Shown here: positions 19,480 to 31,205 of the stretch, piece after piece
How positions within the stretch are numbered: the first letter of the stretch is position 1
How the letters are laid out: every line of letters begins with the position of its first letter
NCBI GenBank assembly: GCA_021234155.1
Contig: JAJEKV010000003.1
Span: forward strand, 14,618,386-14,682,385
Reading direction: 5' to 3'
Origin: Isoetes taiwanensis
Lineage: Eukaryota > Streptophyta > Lycopodiopsida > Isoetales > Isoetaceae
DNA: 64,000 bases
Program-made: the position numbers and the translations under genes
Notes under the pieces: generated by a model
Database searches by the model: none
Told to the model about the DNA's origin: nothing
The model's input: the letters and a program-made list of their open reading frames with translations, nothing else

Positions 19480-19824
19480 ATGAGAAGTCAAGGAAAAGGG
19501 AGAAAGTCGAGAAAAGTGGGTTGTAGGAATGAGCTGAACTTAAGTGATATGACTATATTGTGCTATGATTTCAAATTGAAATCTGACAATCGTCTACGGC
19601 AGAGGACTATCAATTTGCTTAAAAATTGTAATTACAAGGAAGAGGATGAAGAAGGGAGTGGTGGTGGCAATGCTTCACCATCTGTTGATAATGATGAGGA
19701 AGTTAACTCAAGCATTTCCTCGAGTGACAGTGAAAGAAGTGAAGATGATGAAGATGGCATAAATGAACATGATGACGTGCTGGATCCCTCCCTCATCACT
19801 CCTCACGCTTTTGTACATAACTGA
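19480..19824 (+). CDS. Hypothetical acidic protein fragment
   Basis: 114 codons: a basic start (GKGRKSRKVGCRNE), a middle NLSDMTILCYDFKLKSDNRL, and a strongly acidic/serine tail (SSSDSERSEDDEDG). A splice donor-like AAGGTAAGT occurs just upstream at about 19460. No family is recognised. It could be an exon of the neighbouring DUF7869-like gene or a chance frame. Low confidence. Confidence 0.25.
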   Translation: MRSQGKGRKSRKVGCRNELNLSDMTILCYDFKLKSDNRLRQRTINLLKNCNYKEEDEEGSGGGNASPSVDNDEEVNSSISSSDSERSEDDEDGINEHDDVLDPSLITPHAFVHN

Positions 19825-20335
19825 GTCTTAAAAAAAGACAGTAAATTTTGCATGTGAATATGAAGATTTTATCTTCAAATCTTGAGAATACTACAATTTC
19901 AGTTACAGACTTACTTCAATTTTTTGTTAAATATTATATCCTCTTAAATTAGTGGTTCTCTCAAAAAACATACTTCAAGAACATTCTATTTGCAACGAAA
20001 AGTATCACTTTAAAAAAGTCAATGCTCTCATTGCACAAAAAAATTAGTCATTAGGGAGGGGGATCAAAATACAATTTTATGCATCCCTTTTTTTTAACCT
20101 CATTTTACCTTTTTTTTTGTAAAAAAATAAGGGATCTTTAAGAAATATTCCTTTTGCTCTCGTTTCGATGATTTGCTCCCGTTTAATACGCAATCTTGTT
20201 GTCCTCTTTGTGGCACGGGACCTAGCCCCAGAGACAGAGGCATCATGGTGGACCCTCGGTGCGTTGTCCACCAAGATGCTACACAGACTATCCTCTCACT
20301 TCGACTTTAGTATTATATACAGATAGATTGATTGT
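19825..20335. other. AT-rich spacer
   Basis: No gene recognised. A short minus-strand frame at 20274-20077 is rich in Arg/Lys but shows no motif. Confidence 0.4.
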
Positions 20336-20344
20336 GTAGTACAT

Positions 20345-21619
20345 ATTGCTTTATTTCCCCAAAGTTGGCAAAGAAACTAGATTTGAATATTAGCCGGAAC
20401 CCTAGATATGTGGAGTTGGCTAATGGTAAAATTAAGACTTCTTATTCTGTGGTAGAAAATATTGAATTCTAAGTAGGAGATTGAGTCCCACACTAGTTTT
20501 GAAGTATTGGGCCTAGGGAAGTATGATGATATTCTAGGAATGTCATGGTTGGGACCATATAAAGCTTGCATTGATTGTGGGAAGCAAATAGTTACATGCC
20601 AAAGTCCTAATGGAGATAAGTATGTGCTGGAAGGATTGCCTTCATCATTAGTAGTTACTCCTTTGTCTAGGAAAAGCTTTAAGAAACAGATTAAGCGGGG
20701 TTGCATAAGAATGGGATGTGCATTGTTGTTAGATCCATTTTTGGGTACCACAGAGTTGCAAGAACAACCTATTGCCCCTGAGATCCAGAAAGTGTTAGAT
20801 GAGTTCTCTGATGTGTTTCCTAAAGAATTAACAGAATTAACAGGCGAGTGTTTCTCCATTTGGGGCACCCATTTTGTTTGTAAAGAAAAAAGATGGCACA
20901 TTAAGGTTGTGTATTGATTATCGTATGCTTAACTTGGTTACAATTAAGAATAGATATGCATTGCCTAGAGTCGATGAGCACTTTGACCAGTTGGCTCAAG
21001 CCAAGTATTTTACAAAAATTGATCTTCAATTTGGATATCATCAGATCCGGATCAAGGATATAGATATCTATAAGTCTGCATTCAGGAGACGATATGGACA
21101 TTACAAGTTTGTTGTAATGCCTTTTGGATTGGCAAATGCTCCCGCCACCTTCATGCACCTAATGAATGAGATATTCTGACCTTTCTTGGATAAGTTTATA
21201 TTGATTTTCTTTGATGACATTTTGATATATTCCAGGACATTAGAGGAGCATGTCAAACGGACATTAGCTACGAGAGAAATTGTATGATAAGCTATCTAAG
21301 TGTTCCTTTGCACAAAATAGATTGGTATATCTTGGACATGTCATTTCAGAAAAGGGGTTAGAGCCAGATCCTTCCAAGATTGACGCAGTTAAGGATTGGC
21401 CCACATCAAAGACAATGAAGGTGGTAAGGTTGTTTTTGGGATTAGCAGGGTATTACTGCAAATTTGTTCCTAAATTTGCAAAAATTACTGCTCACTTGAC
21501 CTCCTTGTTGAGTAAGAAGAATGACTTGCATTGGACTCATAGTTGTCAGGAAAGTTTTCAAAAGTTGAAGGATGTCTTAATTAGTGCACTAGTTTTAGGG
21601 ATTCCTGACATGAAGATAC
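20345..21619 (+). pseudogene. Gypsy protease-RT-RNase H, first part
   Basis: CFISPKLAKKLDLNISRNPR and DILGMSWLGPYKACIDCGKQ are the protease and its C-terminal flap region. RT follows: [55 protein letters not shown], then, after a stop, FFDDILIYSRTLEEH (F-D-D catalytic pair) and RLVYLGHVISEKGLEPDPSK. The connection and RNase H start (FQKLKDVLISALVLGIPDMK) ends exactly at the insertion. Several frameshifts and stops mark a dead copy of a common plant Gypsy type. Confidence 0.83.
21615..21619. repeat. Target-site duplication GATAC, left
   Basis: GATAC precedes the 5' LTR and is repeated at 24202-24206 after the 3' LTR. Confidence 0.85.
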
Positions 21620-22761
21620 TGATACGGAGTCAAGCACGGGGGAGTGGTCCACGGCGACAGGGTTATGGGGCATGGCAAAAATATGACAAAGTTGTGGAAA
21701 TATGGCAAAGTTGTGTAAACATCTCTAGTTGTTACCTAATGTTATATGGGCAAGGACTATTATCATGAGACATGGGTATAATTATTGGAAGGGGTCACGA
21801 ACCATTGGTTAGAGAACTATAAAGGTCCATTGACTTTTAATGGGCTAAGGGTGCATTTTTTTTTATAAAAGGTGCATCCAAATAAACAAGGAGCACATCG
21901 ATGGATAAAGGGACTAAGGGTCTATTTTAAAGATAATCTTATAATGAATTGGGCCTTTAGAAAAAGGTAATGTGAGCATTAAAATGGCCTTTCTTTGGAA
22001 AAAAGGGGACAATGAGATATTTATAAAGGGCTTGCCGTTTTAAAGGCCAAGGAAAATATATAACGGAGGCATCGATCTGTAACAGGAAAAGGGGAGATGG
22101 GCGACAGGAAACAGTATCTCTGGACCATGAATAGTGACCTTTAGACAGTGAACGGTGATTCTTGGACCCAAATGCAGGATCGTGGAGTGACATTCCCCGC
22201 GGGATCCACGCAGAGATGAGCAAAATGGATTGATTATTGGGCAGATCCATGCTCCCTTTAGAAGATTGACAGGTCAAATCAGAGCAATTCTGAGTTGATG
22301 CAGAAGCTGGCTGATTATCGGCCCAGACTTGCTGATTCTTACATTGGGTCTATTCTTGCTTATCAGCATACCATCAGGAACCTGCAATCATATTGAGGCT
22401 TGAGAAGGAGAGGCTGACCAGATCAGATAAAGATCGACCCCTTTGATCCCAAGGAAATCCCTGATTAGAGCCGAGGGGTTTTTCTTCTTATGAATGGAGA
22501 ATAATCAGCTCAGAGGAGGATCCTTCTCATTCCATAGGCGGCATGTTAGTTTTGCTCATGATGCTCATGAGCTACATGTAGCCGCCAGTGAGTGATTTGT
22601 ACAATAAGCCAGTTGCATTGCCATAACCCTGTGGACCCGGTTGCGTGGTTAACCATGTAATCCAAACTGTTTGTCTGATGTATAATATATTTGGATACTG
22701 TTCTTCAATTAAAAAGCTGTTGAACAGTTGTTTAGTTCGCCATAAACAATGAATCGTATCA
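21620..22761 (+). repeat. 5' LTR of the non-autonomous element
   Basis: 1142 bp, TG...CA ends, about 90 percent or better identity by eye to 23055-24201, with scattered indels. Confidence 0.88.
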
Positions 22762-22764
22762 AAG

Positions 22765-22776
22765 TGGTATCAGAGC
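22765..22776 (+). promoter_or_regulatory. Primer-binding site (initiator Met tRNA)
   Basis: TGGTATCAGAGC, three bases after the 5' LTR. This is the standard plant LTR retrotransposon primer site. Confidence 0.88.
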
Positions 22777-23054
22777 GGAACTTGCGATTCTCCGCGGAGG
22801 TACAAAAGATAATAACATATCGCGGAGATACAATTGTTTTTTTTTGCAAGGATTAAAAGAATAGGGGCACGGAGGTTCCAAGATATAAGGTACTGTGGAA
22901 GTACATTAATGTATATAACTGTTTCTCGAGTTCGCAGGGTCTAAGAAACTCCCAGGTGCACGTTGATTGTGGAACAACCACCTTGAGAAGGGATGGGCCA
23001 AATTGGGGTGTACTCGGACGATCGCGAATGATCTCTTCTTGAGAAGGGATGGAT

Positions 23055-24201
23055 TGATACGGAGTCAAGCACGGGGGGAGTGGTCCACGGTGACAGGGTT
23101 ATGGGGCATGGCAAAAATATGTCAAAGTTGTGGAAATATGGCAAAGTTGGGTAAACATCTCTAGTTGTTGCCTAGTGTTATATAGGTAAGCAATATTATC
23201 ATGAGAAATGGGTATAATTATTGGAAGGGGTCATGAACCATTGGTTAGAGAACTATAAAGGTCCATTGACTTTTAATGGGCTAAGGGTGCATTTTTTAAT
23301 AAAAGGTGAACGTCCAAATAAACAAGGCGCACATCGATTATCTTTGGATAAAAGGACTAAGGGTCTGTTTTAGAGATAATCTTATAATGAATTGGGCCTT
23401 TGGAAAAAGGTAACGTGAGCATTAAAATGGCCGTTCTTTGGAAAAAAGGGGACAATGACATATTTATAAAGGGCTTGCCCTCCTTTTAAAGGCCAAGGAA
23501 AATATATAAAGGAGAGGAAAGGGGAGATTGGCGACAGGAAACTGTATTTCTGGACCATGAATAGTGACCTTTAGACAGTGAACAGTGATTCTTGGACTGA
23601 ACAGAGGGTCGTGGGCGACATTCCCGCATCAGGATCACAGAGATGAGCAGCGAATTGATTATTGGGCAGACCCATGCTCCCTTTAGAAGATTAACAGATC
23701 GAATCAGAGCAATTCTGGGTTGATGCAAGAGTTGGCTGATCATCGGCCCAGACTTGTCGATTCTTACATTGGGTCGATTCCTGCTTATCAGCATACCATC
23801 AGAAACCTGCAATCATTCTGAGGTTTGAGAAGGAGACGCTGACCAGATCAGATAAAGATCGACCCCTTTGATCCCAAAGAAATCCCTGATTAGAGCTGAA
23901 GGGTTTTTCTTCTTGTGAATGGAGAATGATCAGCTCAGAGGAGGATCCTTCTCATTTCATAGGCGGCATGTTAGTTTTGCTCATGATGCTCATGAGCTAC
24001 GTGGAGTAGCGAGTGAGTGATTTATACAATAAGCCAGTTGCATTGCCATAACTCTGTGGACCCGGTTGTGTGGTTAATCGTGTAATCCAAACTGTTTATC
24101 TGATGTATAATATATTTAGATACTGTTCTTCAATTAAGAACAGTACAGATAAGAACAGTATGGATATTTGTTTAGTTCCCCATAAACAATGAATCGTATC
24201 A
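23055..24201 (+). repeat. 3' LTR of the non-autonomous element
   Basis: 1147 bp, same termini as the 5' LTR. It is followed by the GATAC duplication at 24202-24206. Confidence 0.88.
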
Positions 24202-24206
24202 GATAC
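24202..24206. repeat. Target-site duplication GATAC, right
   Basis: Matches 21615-21619. Confidence 0.85.
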
Positions 24207-24490
24207 CCTTCCTCGTAGTCACTGATGTTTCTGGGAAAGCTTTAGGGGAAGCCTTGTTGCAGAATAGCCTAGTTTGTGCTTACACATCTCATAAGTTGCC
24301 CCCTGCTGAACAAAATTATCCAGTGCATGATTTGGAGATGTTAGGTATAATCCATGCCTTGAGGGTATGGAGGCAATATCTATTGGGTCGTCATTTCTTT
24401 TTGAAGACTGACCACCAAAATTTAAAGGTATTTTGAAAACAGCCATATTTGAACAATAGGCAAAGGAGATGGTTGCAACTAAGGGAAAAG
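24207..24490 (+). pseudogene. Gypsy RNase H, second part
   Basis: The frame resumes as FLVVTDVSGKALGEALLQNS (first catalytic Asp), then LPPAEQNYPVHDLEMLGIIH (catalytic Glu in the E-x-L position) and FFLKTDHQNLKVF (TDH, third Asp), ending near RRWLQLREKY. Joined across the LTR insertion it is colinear with 21619, which shows a simple nested insertion. Confidence 0.83.
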
Positions 24491-26812
24491 TATTGAAGTT
24501 GAAGCTGATAGCAATGTTCCACACTTAAGTCGTCAAAATACTCCCAAAAACTGAAAAACACAATGGGATTAATTAAAAAAGCTTCCAGATTTTTTTGCCA
24601 AATCCATGCCATTGATGATATGACAATATCACTCAAGGCAACACTGACAATCCTCGACGATCATCGATCGAAAATGAGATATTGATCATTGATCGTCTAT
24701 CGTCCTCGAAGTATCGAGCATTTGACCCTCGATCATCAACAAAGTATTGGTGGACATGATGCTTTAGTCTTGTAATGTCACAAACTTGATGATGCCGCAA
24801 ATAAATCTATATAGAAGATAGATAGATGAAGGAGATCGCAAAGACGATGTACGTCAATGGAAGACTATCGTATTAGGAATCTCAAGTGAACAAATGGTTG
24901 TTGAACCATTCTGGCATTGCCCAAGATTTAATGTAGGCCTTTGCTGCCATTAAAAGACAGACGAGAATTCAATGTGAACATTCACATTTTTTTGGGCCAA
25001 ATTTAACATGTTCGTTCAAGTTTCAAAATTGGGCTTGAAATGCATAAATTACTGGGTTTTCTCAAATCTTTGTACTTTGATTCCATTCAATAAGTATTAG
25101 CCCAATTTACAAGGAGCCGTGGGAAGTTGGTCTTTTAAAGACAGAATTGACAGAAGAACAATCCCCTTGTGAAATGTATACACCTCAATTTATGGCTTTA
25201 GAGTAGAGTTTTCTAGCCGAAAAAAGTACTGGTCATTTTTCCACAGCAAATGCGGCCGATTTATAGAAACATGATTTCATCTTCTGTTAACGGCATGGCA
25301 TTGACATGGTAAATTTATGGTTGGGCTCTCAAAAACCGTGGAGTTAAATTTAGTGTCTTAGTAGTTATTGTCATTAAATAAATCCAACTCATGCATCGAC
25401 GAGTTTGATTAGCATCTCGAAAAGAGTTTATGAATCGAAATGATAATCGTAAATGTGCTGACATGTATACGACTCAGAAACACTCCAAAGCACATTCCAA
25501 AAACCATACCTGACTTTTCTAGTTTAGCATTCATTGTCTTTAATGTGTGAATTAGAGTGTTATGTGAGGAGATAATGATTGTATTGATTTGCATATTAGT
25601 TTCTAATAAAAGCTACTACGAGATATTTGTTGCTGACTTATAGAAATCAAAGCCTTATAACTGATTTTTTATGTAAGGTATTGAAAGCAGCTAAATGTTG
25701 TTGCATACTGGTAGAATTGAATATCTAGCATAATAACAAGGGGTTTCCTTTTGAAGCTTTGCTTTCTAATATGGTTTTGTTATGATTTCGTCGTCGTAGT
25801 TGTTTACGTATAATAAATAGTTTTTCTAATGATTTTAGAGAAGAAAAAAAATCGTGTGCATAGCCTCTTTATGTTTGCATGTATTTCTTATTTGTTTACC
25901 CTTAGCTAGTAGATAATACCCATTCAATTTTGGCAACACAAACTCTTAGGGATCAGACAAGCTATGGTGCCATATAATATTCTTTAAAGGAAAAAGTTCA
26001 TTGAACTAAATCCCATGTTACAGGACAAGCTTATCGAAAAAGAAATGCCAATTTAACCTCCACAATTTAGGGCAAAGCAAAGATAGCGAATTTGTAGAAA
26101 GTGAAGGGTCTTTTTATCTAGCATAATAACAACATGAGGTTTCTTTTATATTTTTGTACACTTTTTCCTATGTTTTTTATACGATTTGGTTACATAATGT
26201 ATACTAACTGGTACATCTAGAGTACGCCAAGTATTTGCATACAAGTTGTGGCATTTTTTGTCCTCCCCAGTGTCTCCCTTTTCTTTCTATAACCATTGGG
26301 CATATATTGGAAGTTGTCCGTGGAGCCAGAGGACTAGGGCAAGGAGTGGCATTCCCCCTTCAACTAGGTGTGCATTCGAGCCTGTGAGAGGAAAACAAAT
26401 CCCAACTGTGCAAGGCAACATATCAGAGGATTTTGACCTCAATTTTGAAATTGATGATGCTAGTATAAATGGATTTTATACCCTATCTCCATAATGTGAT
26501 GAGAAAATTTGGACCATAATGCACCACGTCATATGCAGGTGCACAGACAAGGAGTGGCTATAGGTTCACCCGTGCGGTAGACCTTTCAAAGTTTGAAGGT
26601 TATACAGACTCGAACAGAATTTGTTTGGGCCTCTTTAATGAGTATTGGCAGAGAGTGACTCTCTCTTCTTGGATTGGTAGCTGGCATCTACTGGTATGCG
26701 CAATGACTATTTTGCTACGAATTGTCAGTGAATGCCATTTTGAATTTCATGTAATAGTTGCATTTCAAAATTTCCATCATAAAAAATGGTCCAATAAGTT
26801 CAGCATAGATTA
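24491..26812. other. Unannotated AT-rich stretch
   Basis: No gene recognised. A GATC/ATCGATCG-rich patch lies at about 24650-24740. Short frames such as 26246-26494 show no motif. Confidence 0.45.
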
Positions 26813-26817
26813 TTCTG
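26813..26817. repeat. Copia target-site duplication TTCTG, left
   Basis: Identical to 31201-31205, on either side of the Copia element. Confidence 0.8.
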
Positions 26818-27110
26818 TGATAGAACTAGTGCAAAACCACCACAAACCCCGCAAGATCGACTCAAGAGATAGAATAGAAGAACAAGAACAACTCTATTGA
26901 GAAAAGCAATAGGAAATACAATCTCTACTTCTGAGCATTGTTTTGTACATAACATACAATGAATATATATACAACCGGTGACCACTCCCCACTAATTACG
27001 GCACTGATTTAGGGTCGGTGCTCAGTGCTGACAAAGTGTTGCCTTCTGTACATTTCAGCACCTTCTCAGCACCTGTGTGCTAAGTGCTGAACCACTGTTG
27101 TTGCTGACTA
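26818..27110 (-). repeat. Copia 3' LTR
   Basis: Shares the GTGCTGAGAAAGTGCTGAAA-type blocks (CAGCAC repeats) with 31058-31200. The lower end is fixed by the TTCTG duplication. The upper end is approximate because the TGTTGGAATAT start is not preserved here. Confidence 0.7.
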
Positions 27111-27187
27111 AGCAGAAGAAAATCAGTTGAAACTAAGGTAATCCTTCTCTCCCTTCAGCTGCAACTTCTTCATGCCCAAGCTCTCCT

Positions 27188-28611
27188 TCACATTGACAAA
27201 CTTAGATCCAACAAATGGTTTGGGAAAGCCATCAACAAACGGATCCTGTGAGGAGAGCAATGAACAAGTTGAGAAGATCCCATTTGGATCTGCTCACGGA
27301 TAAAACACAAGTGGGTGTCAAGGTGTTTTGTCTTTGGGTGGTACTTAGCATCCTTGGCAAGATGGATGGTACTTATGTTGTCGCACAATATAACAGTCGA
27401 GGATGGAGGTACCTGCAGGTTTGTCCATAAATTTTTAAGCCACAACAATTCTTGCATCTCAACACTGAGTGCTTTGAATTCTGCCTCCGTGGTGCTGATT
27501 GACATTGTAGACTGTATTTTGGACAATCATGTTAGTACGTTAGGCCTTATGAATGTGACCATCCCTGTTGTGGACCTCCTGCTATCATGACAGTTACCAT
27601 GATCTGCATCAACAAAGATTTTCAACTGAAAATCAGAGAACCTTTGATAAAAGAGACCTTCCTGTGAAGTTTCCTTCAGATATGCCAGCAGTCTTTTAGC
27701 AGCCTTCCAGTGCGACTGCCTGGGATTGCTCATAAATATGCTCAACACTCCCGCAACAAAAGAGATATCAGGCCTAGTGACCGTGAGGTATATCAATGCC
27801 CCTACTAAGCTTCGATAGAGCGTGGGATCACACTCCTCACCCTCAAAATCAAGCTCAAGCCTTGTGCCTGGATCAAAGGGACTTGCCATAGCCTTGCAAT
27901 CTTGCATACGATACTGCTGTAACATTTCTTTGATATACTTCTGCTGAGAAAGATAGATGCCATCTGAGTGCTGCCACACTTCTACACCTAAACAATAATG
28001 CATAAGACCAAGGTCAGTCATCTCGAAGGACGAAGATAACTTCAACTTCAATGTAGAAATCAGCACATCATCATCTCCTGTGATGACCAAATCATCAACA
28101 TACAAAGCCACAATGCACATTCGGCTCATGTGATTTGTAATAAAAATTGGGGTCTGCTGCACTTCTGGTGAACCCCTGCTCAAGAAGGAAAGCATTAATT
28201 TTTACATGCCAACATCTTGGAGCCTGCTTCAAGCCATAAATGCTTTTCTTCAAATGACAAACCAACTGCTCCTTCCCTTGAACAACAAATCCTGGTGGTT
28301 GAGTCATTATAGACCTCTTCCTCCAAATCACCATTCAAAAAAGCAGACTTAATGTCCATTTGAAATATTAACCAACCTTTCATTGCAGCAAGAGCTACAA
28401 CTGATCTGATAGTGGACATTCTGGCTATGAAAGCAAAGACTTCATCATAATCTAAGCCTTTTTTCTGTGCAAAACCCTTGGCTACAAGTCTAGCTTTGTG
28501 CTTTGACACTGTCCCATCAGCATGAAATTTGGTTTTAAACACCCATTTATAGCCAATAACTTGCTTATTGGCTGGAAGTTCAACCAATTCCCATGTGCCT
28601 TGCTTCAGCAA
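27188..28611 (-). pseudogene. Copia reverse transcriptase and RNase H
   Basis: Starts LKQGTWELVELPANKQVIGY and KWVFKTKFHADGTVSKHKAR, then FQMDIKSAFLNGDLEEEVY (catalytic Asp), a frameshift, LKKSIYGLKQAPRCWH, and VALYVDDLVITGDD (YVDD). LYRSLVGALIYLTVTRPDIS and FVDADHGNCHDSRRSTTG lead into RNase H (ISTTEAEFKALS with Glu; VILCDNISTIHLAKD with Asp; HPKTKHLDTH). It ends at 27188. Frameshifts near 28200-28330 and 27527 break it. The catalytic residues themselves are preserved. Confidence 0.88.
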
Positions 28612-28620
28612 TTGAGAGTA

Positions 28621-29865
28621 TTATTCTTCCATTGCATGCTGCCACTGCGGATCACTAGCTGCTTCATGAGAGGTTCGTGGATCAACATGATCCTGGACCT
28701 TTGCCATTACGGCAAGGTTACATGATCCATTAGACTTCTCCTGTTTCTCCATCAGACATGCTGATCTCCTCAGTTCAACAACAGGTATAACAGGTGTTGC
28801 AACCGGTTCTGCAACAATTTGTTTCTCCTTGAGACGTGCTGATCTCCTAGGTTCAACAACTGGAGGTATAGCAGGTGCTACAATAGGTGTTGTAATAGGT
28901 GCTGGATCAGGTGCTACAATACCTTCATGTGTGCTGGACTCCCCCTGAAAAGAACCAACATGCTCATGGGCCATAGGGCAAGTGGGATTGGGATCATCCC
29001 GTACCACTACTTCAGGAAAATATGAGTTTCTTGGAGAAACCACTAGAGAGGGAGAGAAAGGTCTACCAGCAGCTGCTATCAGATCTCCAACATCCAAGCT
29101 GCTGTCATTGTGAACTACAGGAGAATCACTGGAAGATATACCATCATACACAACATCTTCAACGAACTGAACTGACCTGCTTACGATAACCTGCTTGTTG
29201 GAAGGATCATACAACTTGTAACCTTTCTGATTTTCTGGATACCCAATGAAGATGGCTGACAACCCTGTCATGCAACTTCCCATACTTTTTTAGCTTCTCA
29301 GCAGGTATGGAAGCATAAGTCAAGTATCCAAACAACCTCAAATGAGACACATCTGGTTTCATTCTCCAAAATGCTTCATAAGGAGTCACATCCTGGACTA
29401 CCTTAGTAGGCGATCTATTTGCCAAATATGCTGCTGTTACTACTGCCTCTCCCCAAAAAGATTCAGGTCGTTGCTTGTGACTCATCATAGATCTTGCCAA
29501 ATCAAGCAAAGATCGATTCCTCCTTTGAGCTACACCATCTTGTGGATGAGTATAAGAAATGATTAATTGTCTTTCAATACCTTCTTCCATGAGAAACTCA
29601 TCAAAGGAATTAGAAACATATTCATCTCCATTGTCACTTCTCAACATTTTTATTACTAACCATATCTGCTTTTCGACTGCTGCTTTGAAGGCCTTGAACA
29701 TGCCAAGCACCTCAAATTTGCAGTGCAAAGTATACACCCAAGCGTACCTACTGAAATCATCAATCAAGAGTCAAGCTCTTTCCACCTAGTGAAACATCAG
29801 GCATATAGCACTGCAGCAGCTCAAGAGGTTGAGTTGCTCGATGAATAGCCTGCTATGGAAAAGGC
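28621..29865 (-). pseudogene. Copia integrase
   Basis: MIDDFSRYAWVYTLHCKFEV gives the first catalytic Asp and RSDNGDEYVSNSFDEFL the second. The usual ...GVAERKNR reads GVAQRRNRSLLDLARSMM, so the catalytic Glu is Gln. Then SFWGEAVVTAAYLANRSPTK and HLRLFGYLTYASIPAEKLKK are typical of the C-terminal part, followed by an acidic/proline-rich linker with two RRSAxLxEKQ repeats before RT. Frameshifts occur near 29270 and 29790. Confidence 0.85.
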
Positions 29866-30425
29866 TATTGAGGATGCTTTCCGAGATGGCATGCAACACA
29901 CTCAAGCTTGACACATTTCAGAGAGGGAATACCTGTAACCATCTTGCTCTTGTACAAAGCATGTACCGCAGTGCCTCCAACATGACCAAAAGGACCATGC
30001 CACAGATGCTCAACAGTCAAATCAGCACATACAAGACCATGTTCATTCTTATGAACTGAACCATAAAAGACATACAAGCCATTCTGCAGCGTCCATGTGC
30101 CATGAACTGCAGACTTTTCAAGTCAATTCCTTCAAAGTGGATCCCTGCCCAGCAGATAGGCTTTGCCATTTCTAAGAACAATGTGATGGTCTGCCTTATC
30201 AAATTCAGCAGCAGACATGATATTAGACTGTAATCCAGGTGCAAATATGACATTTCTCTTCTTACTAACTGCATCATGTCCATGCAATTGAAAAGCTACA
30301 ATCCTCTTTCCTGTGATAGGAAGAGAATATCCATCATCCATCTTCGCATCACCTTCAGATCGAGGTTCAAGTTCAGAAAACACATCTGAATCTCTGGTAA
30401 GATGAACCGTGGCTCCCGAGTCCAA
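29866..30425 (-). pseudogene. Copia protease and GAG-pre-integrase region
   Basis: MDSGATVHLTRDSDVFSELE carries the DSGA protease active site. RNVIFAPGLQSNIMSAAEFD follows, then the pre-integrase zinc motif with LWHGPFGHVGGTAVHALYKS and CVACHLGKHPQ (H-x-H...C-x2-C). One frameshift near 30130 separates the two. Confidence 0.85.
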
Positions 30426-30967
30426 AATCCAGTCCTTCTGTAGTGTGCTAGCCGCTGCTGCAAGATTCAGATATTCAGCATCAAAAGTGGCACATGCAAC
30501 AGCACTTTTCTCTCCCTTAGAGTTGACTCCTGTGCTTCTCGTGTCACTATCCTTTGAGCGTTTCTTCTCCTTCTTACAATTTGAATTGTAATGACTCTTT
30601 TCACCACAATTCGAACACTTAACTCCTTGGATTTCTTGCCATCAGACTTCATATTTTCTGATTTTCTAGAGTCTTTGCTATCAGCAAACTTCTTCTTGGT
30701 GTCAGCCCGAGAAGTAGACACAAAATTAGCATGGTCTACTTTCCCATCCCTTTGCTTCTGCACCTCCTCCTCTTGTTGCAGTAGAATGGTTACTTTGGCT
30801 ATATCAATCTTCTCCTTGTACCTGATCTTCAAAGAGATAATATCATAAGAAGGAGGAAGACCAACTAAGATATCTTGAATCAGCTGTTTTTCAGACAGCA
30901 CTCCACCAGCAGCCATGTAATCCAAGTGCCATTGCATCATCTGAGTAAGGTATGTTGTGACATTCAA
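30426..30967 (-). pseudogene. Copia gag, C-terminal part with zinc knuckle
   Basis: NVTTYLTQMMQWHLDYMAAG and LPPSYDIISLKIRYKEKIDI fit the UBN2-type gag domain. A zinc knuckle CSNCGEKSHYNSNC (C-x2-C-x4-H-x4-C) lies at about 30620-30575 after a frameshift, shortly before the protease. The N-terminal half of gag is absent, deleted together with the end of the 5' LTR. Confidence 0.8.
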
Positions 30968-31057
30968 AATTGCCTAATTGGGCATGTCTCATTTTTGTTC
31001 TGGATCAGCATTTGGGTAGCCATACCCTTGCTATCAAGAGACTTCTCCCAATAAGAC

Positions 31058-31200
31058 AGCACTAAGTTAGGGTTGGTGCTTAGTGCTGACAAAGTGCTGC
31101 CTTCTATACATTTCAGCACTTTCTCAGCACATGTGTGCTAAGTGCTGAACCACTGCCGTTTCAGCACATTATGCTTAGTCAGCATATTTATATTCCAACA
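31058..31200 (-). repeat. Copia 5' LTR remnant
   Basis: Starts (minus) TGTTGGAATAT and matches 27000-27110. It is cut off at 31058, where pol-like sequence begins directly. Confidence 0.75.
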
Positions 31201-31205
31201 TTCTG

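Larger units (their letters stand above)
21620..24201 (+). mobile_element. Non-autonomous LTR element with very short interior
   Basis: Two direct repeats of about 1.14 kb, each starting TGATACGGAGTC and ending GAATCGTATCA (TG...CA), enclose only 293 bp. The interior begins with TGGTATCAGAGC (22765-22776), the primer-binding site complementary to the initiator methionine tRNA, and ends with a purine tract GAGAAGGGATGG before the 3' LTR. A 5-bp duplication GATAC flanks it. There is no coding sequence, so mobilisation must have used proteins of another element. The size pattern (long LTR, tiny interior) differs from both TRIMs (short LTRs) and LARDs (long interior). Confidence 0.9.
20340..24490 (+). 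mobile_element. Ty3/Gypsy pol remnant interrupted by another LTR element
   Basis: Protease, RT and the start of RNase H run from 20340 to 21619. The same reading continues at about 24207 after a 2.6-kb insertion. No LTRs belonging to this copy were recognised and integrase is absent, so this is an internal fragment. Confidence 0.8.
26818..31200 (-). mobile_element. Ty1/Copia retrotransposon, internally deleted
   Basis: On the minus strand, the 5' LTR starts at 31200 with TGTTGGAATAT (a common Copia start). Gag, protease, integrase, RT and RNase H follow in Copia order. The 3' LTR ends at 26818 (...CA) and a TTCTG duplication flanks the whole. The 5' LTR keeps only about 143 bp, and the primer site and the N-terminus of gag are missing, so a deletion removed U5 to early gag. 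Stops and frameshifts interrupt pol. Confidence 0.87.

Noticed and set aside
24650-24740. GATC-rich patch as a methylation or origin-like site
   Set aside because: Low-complexity ATCGATCG sequence without further structure; not linked to the methyltransferase gene.
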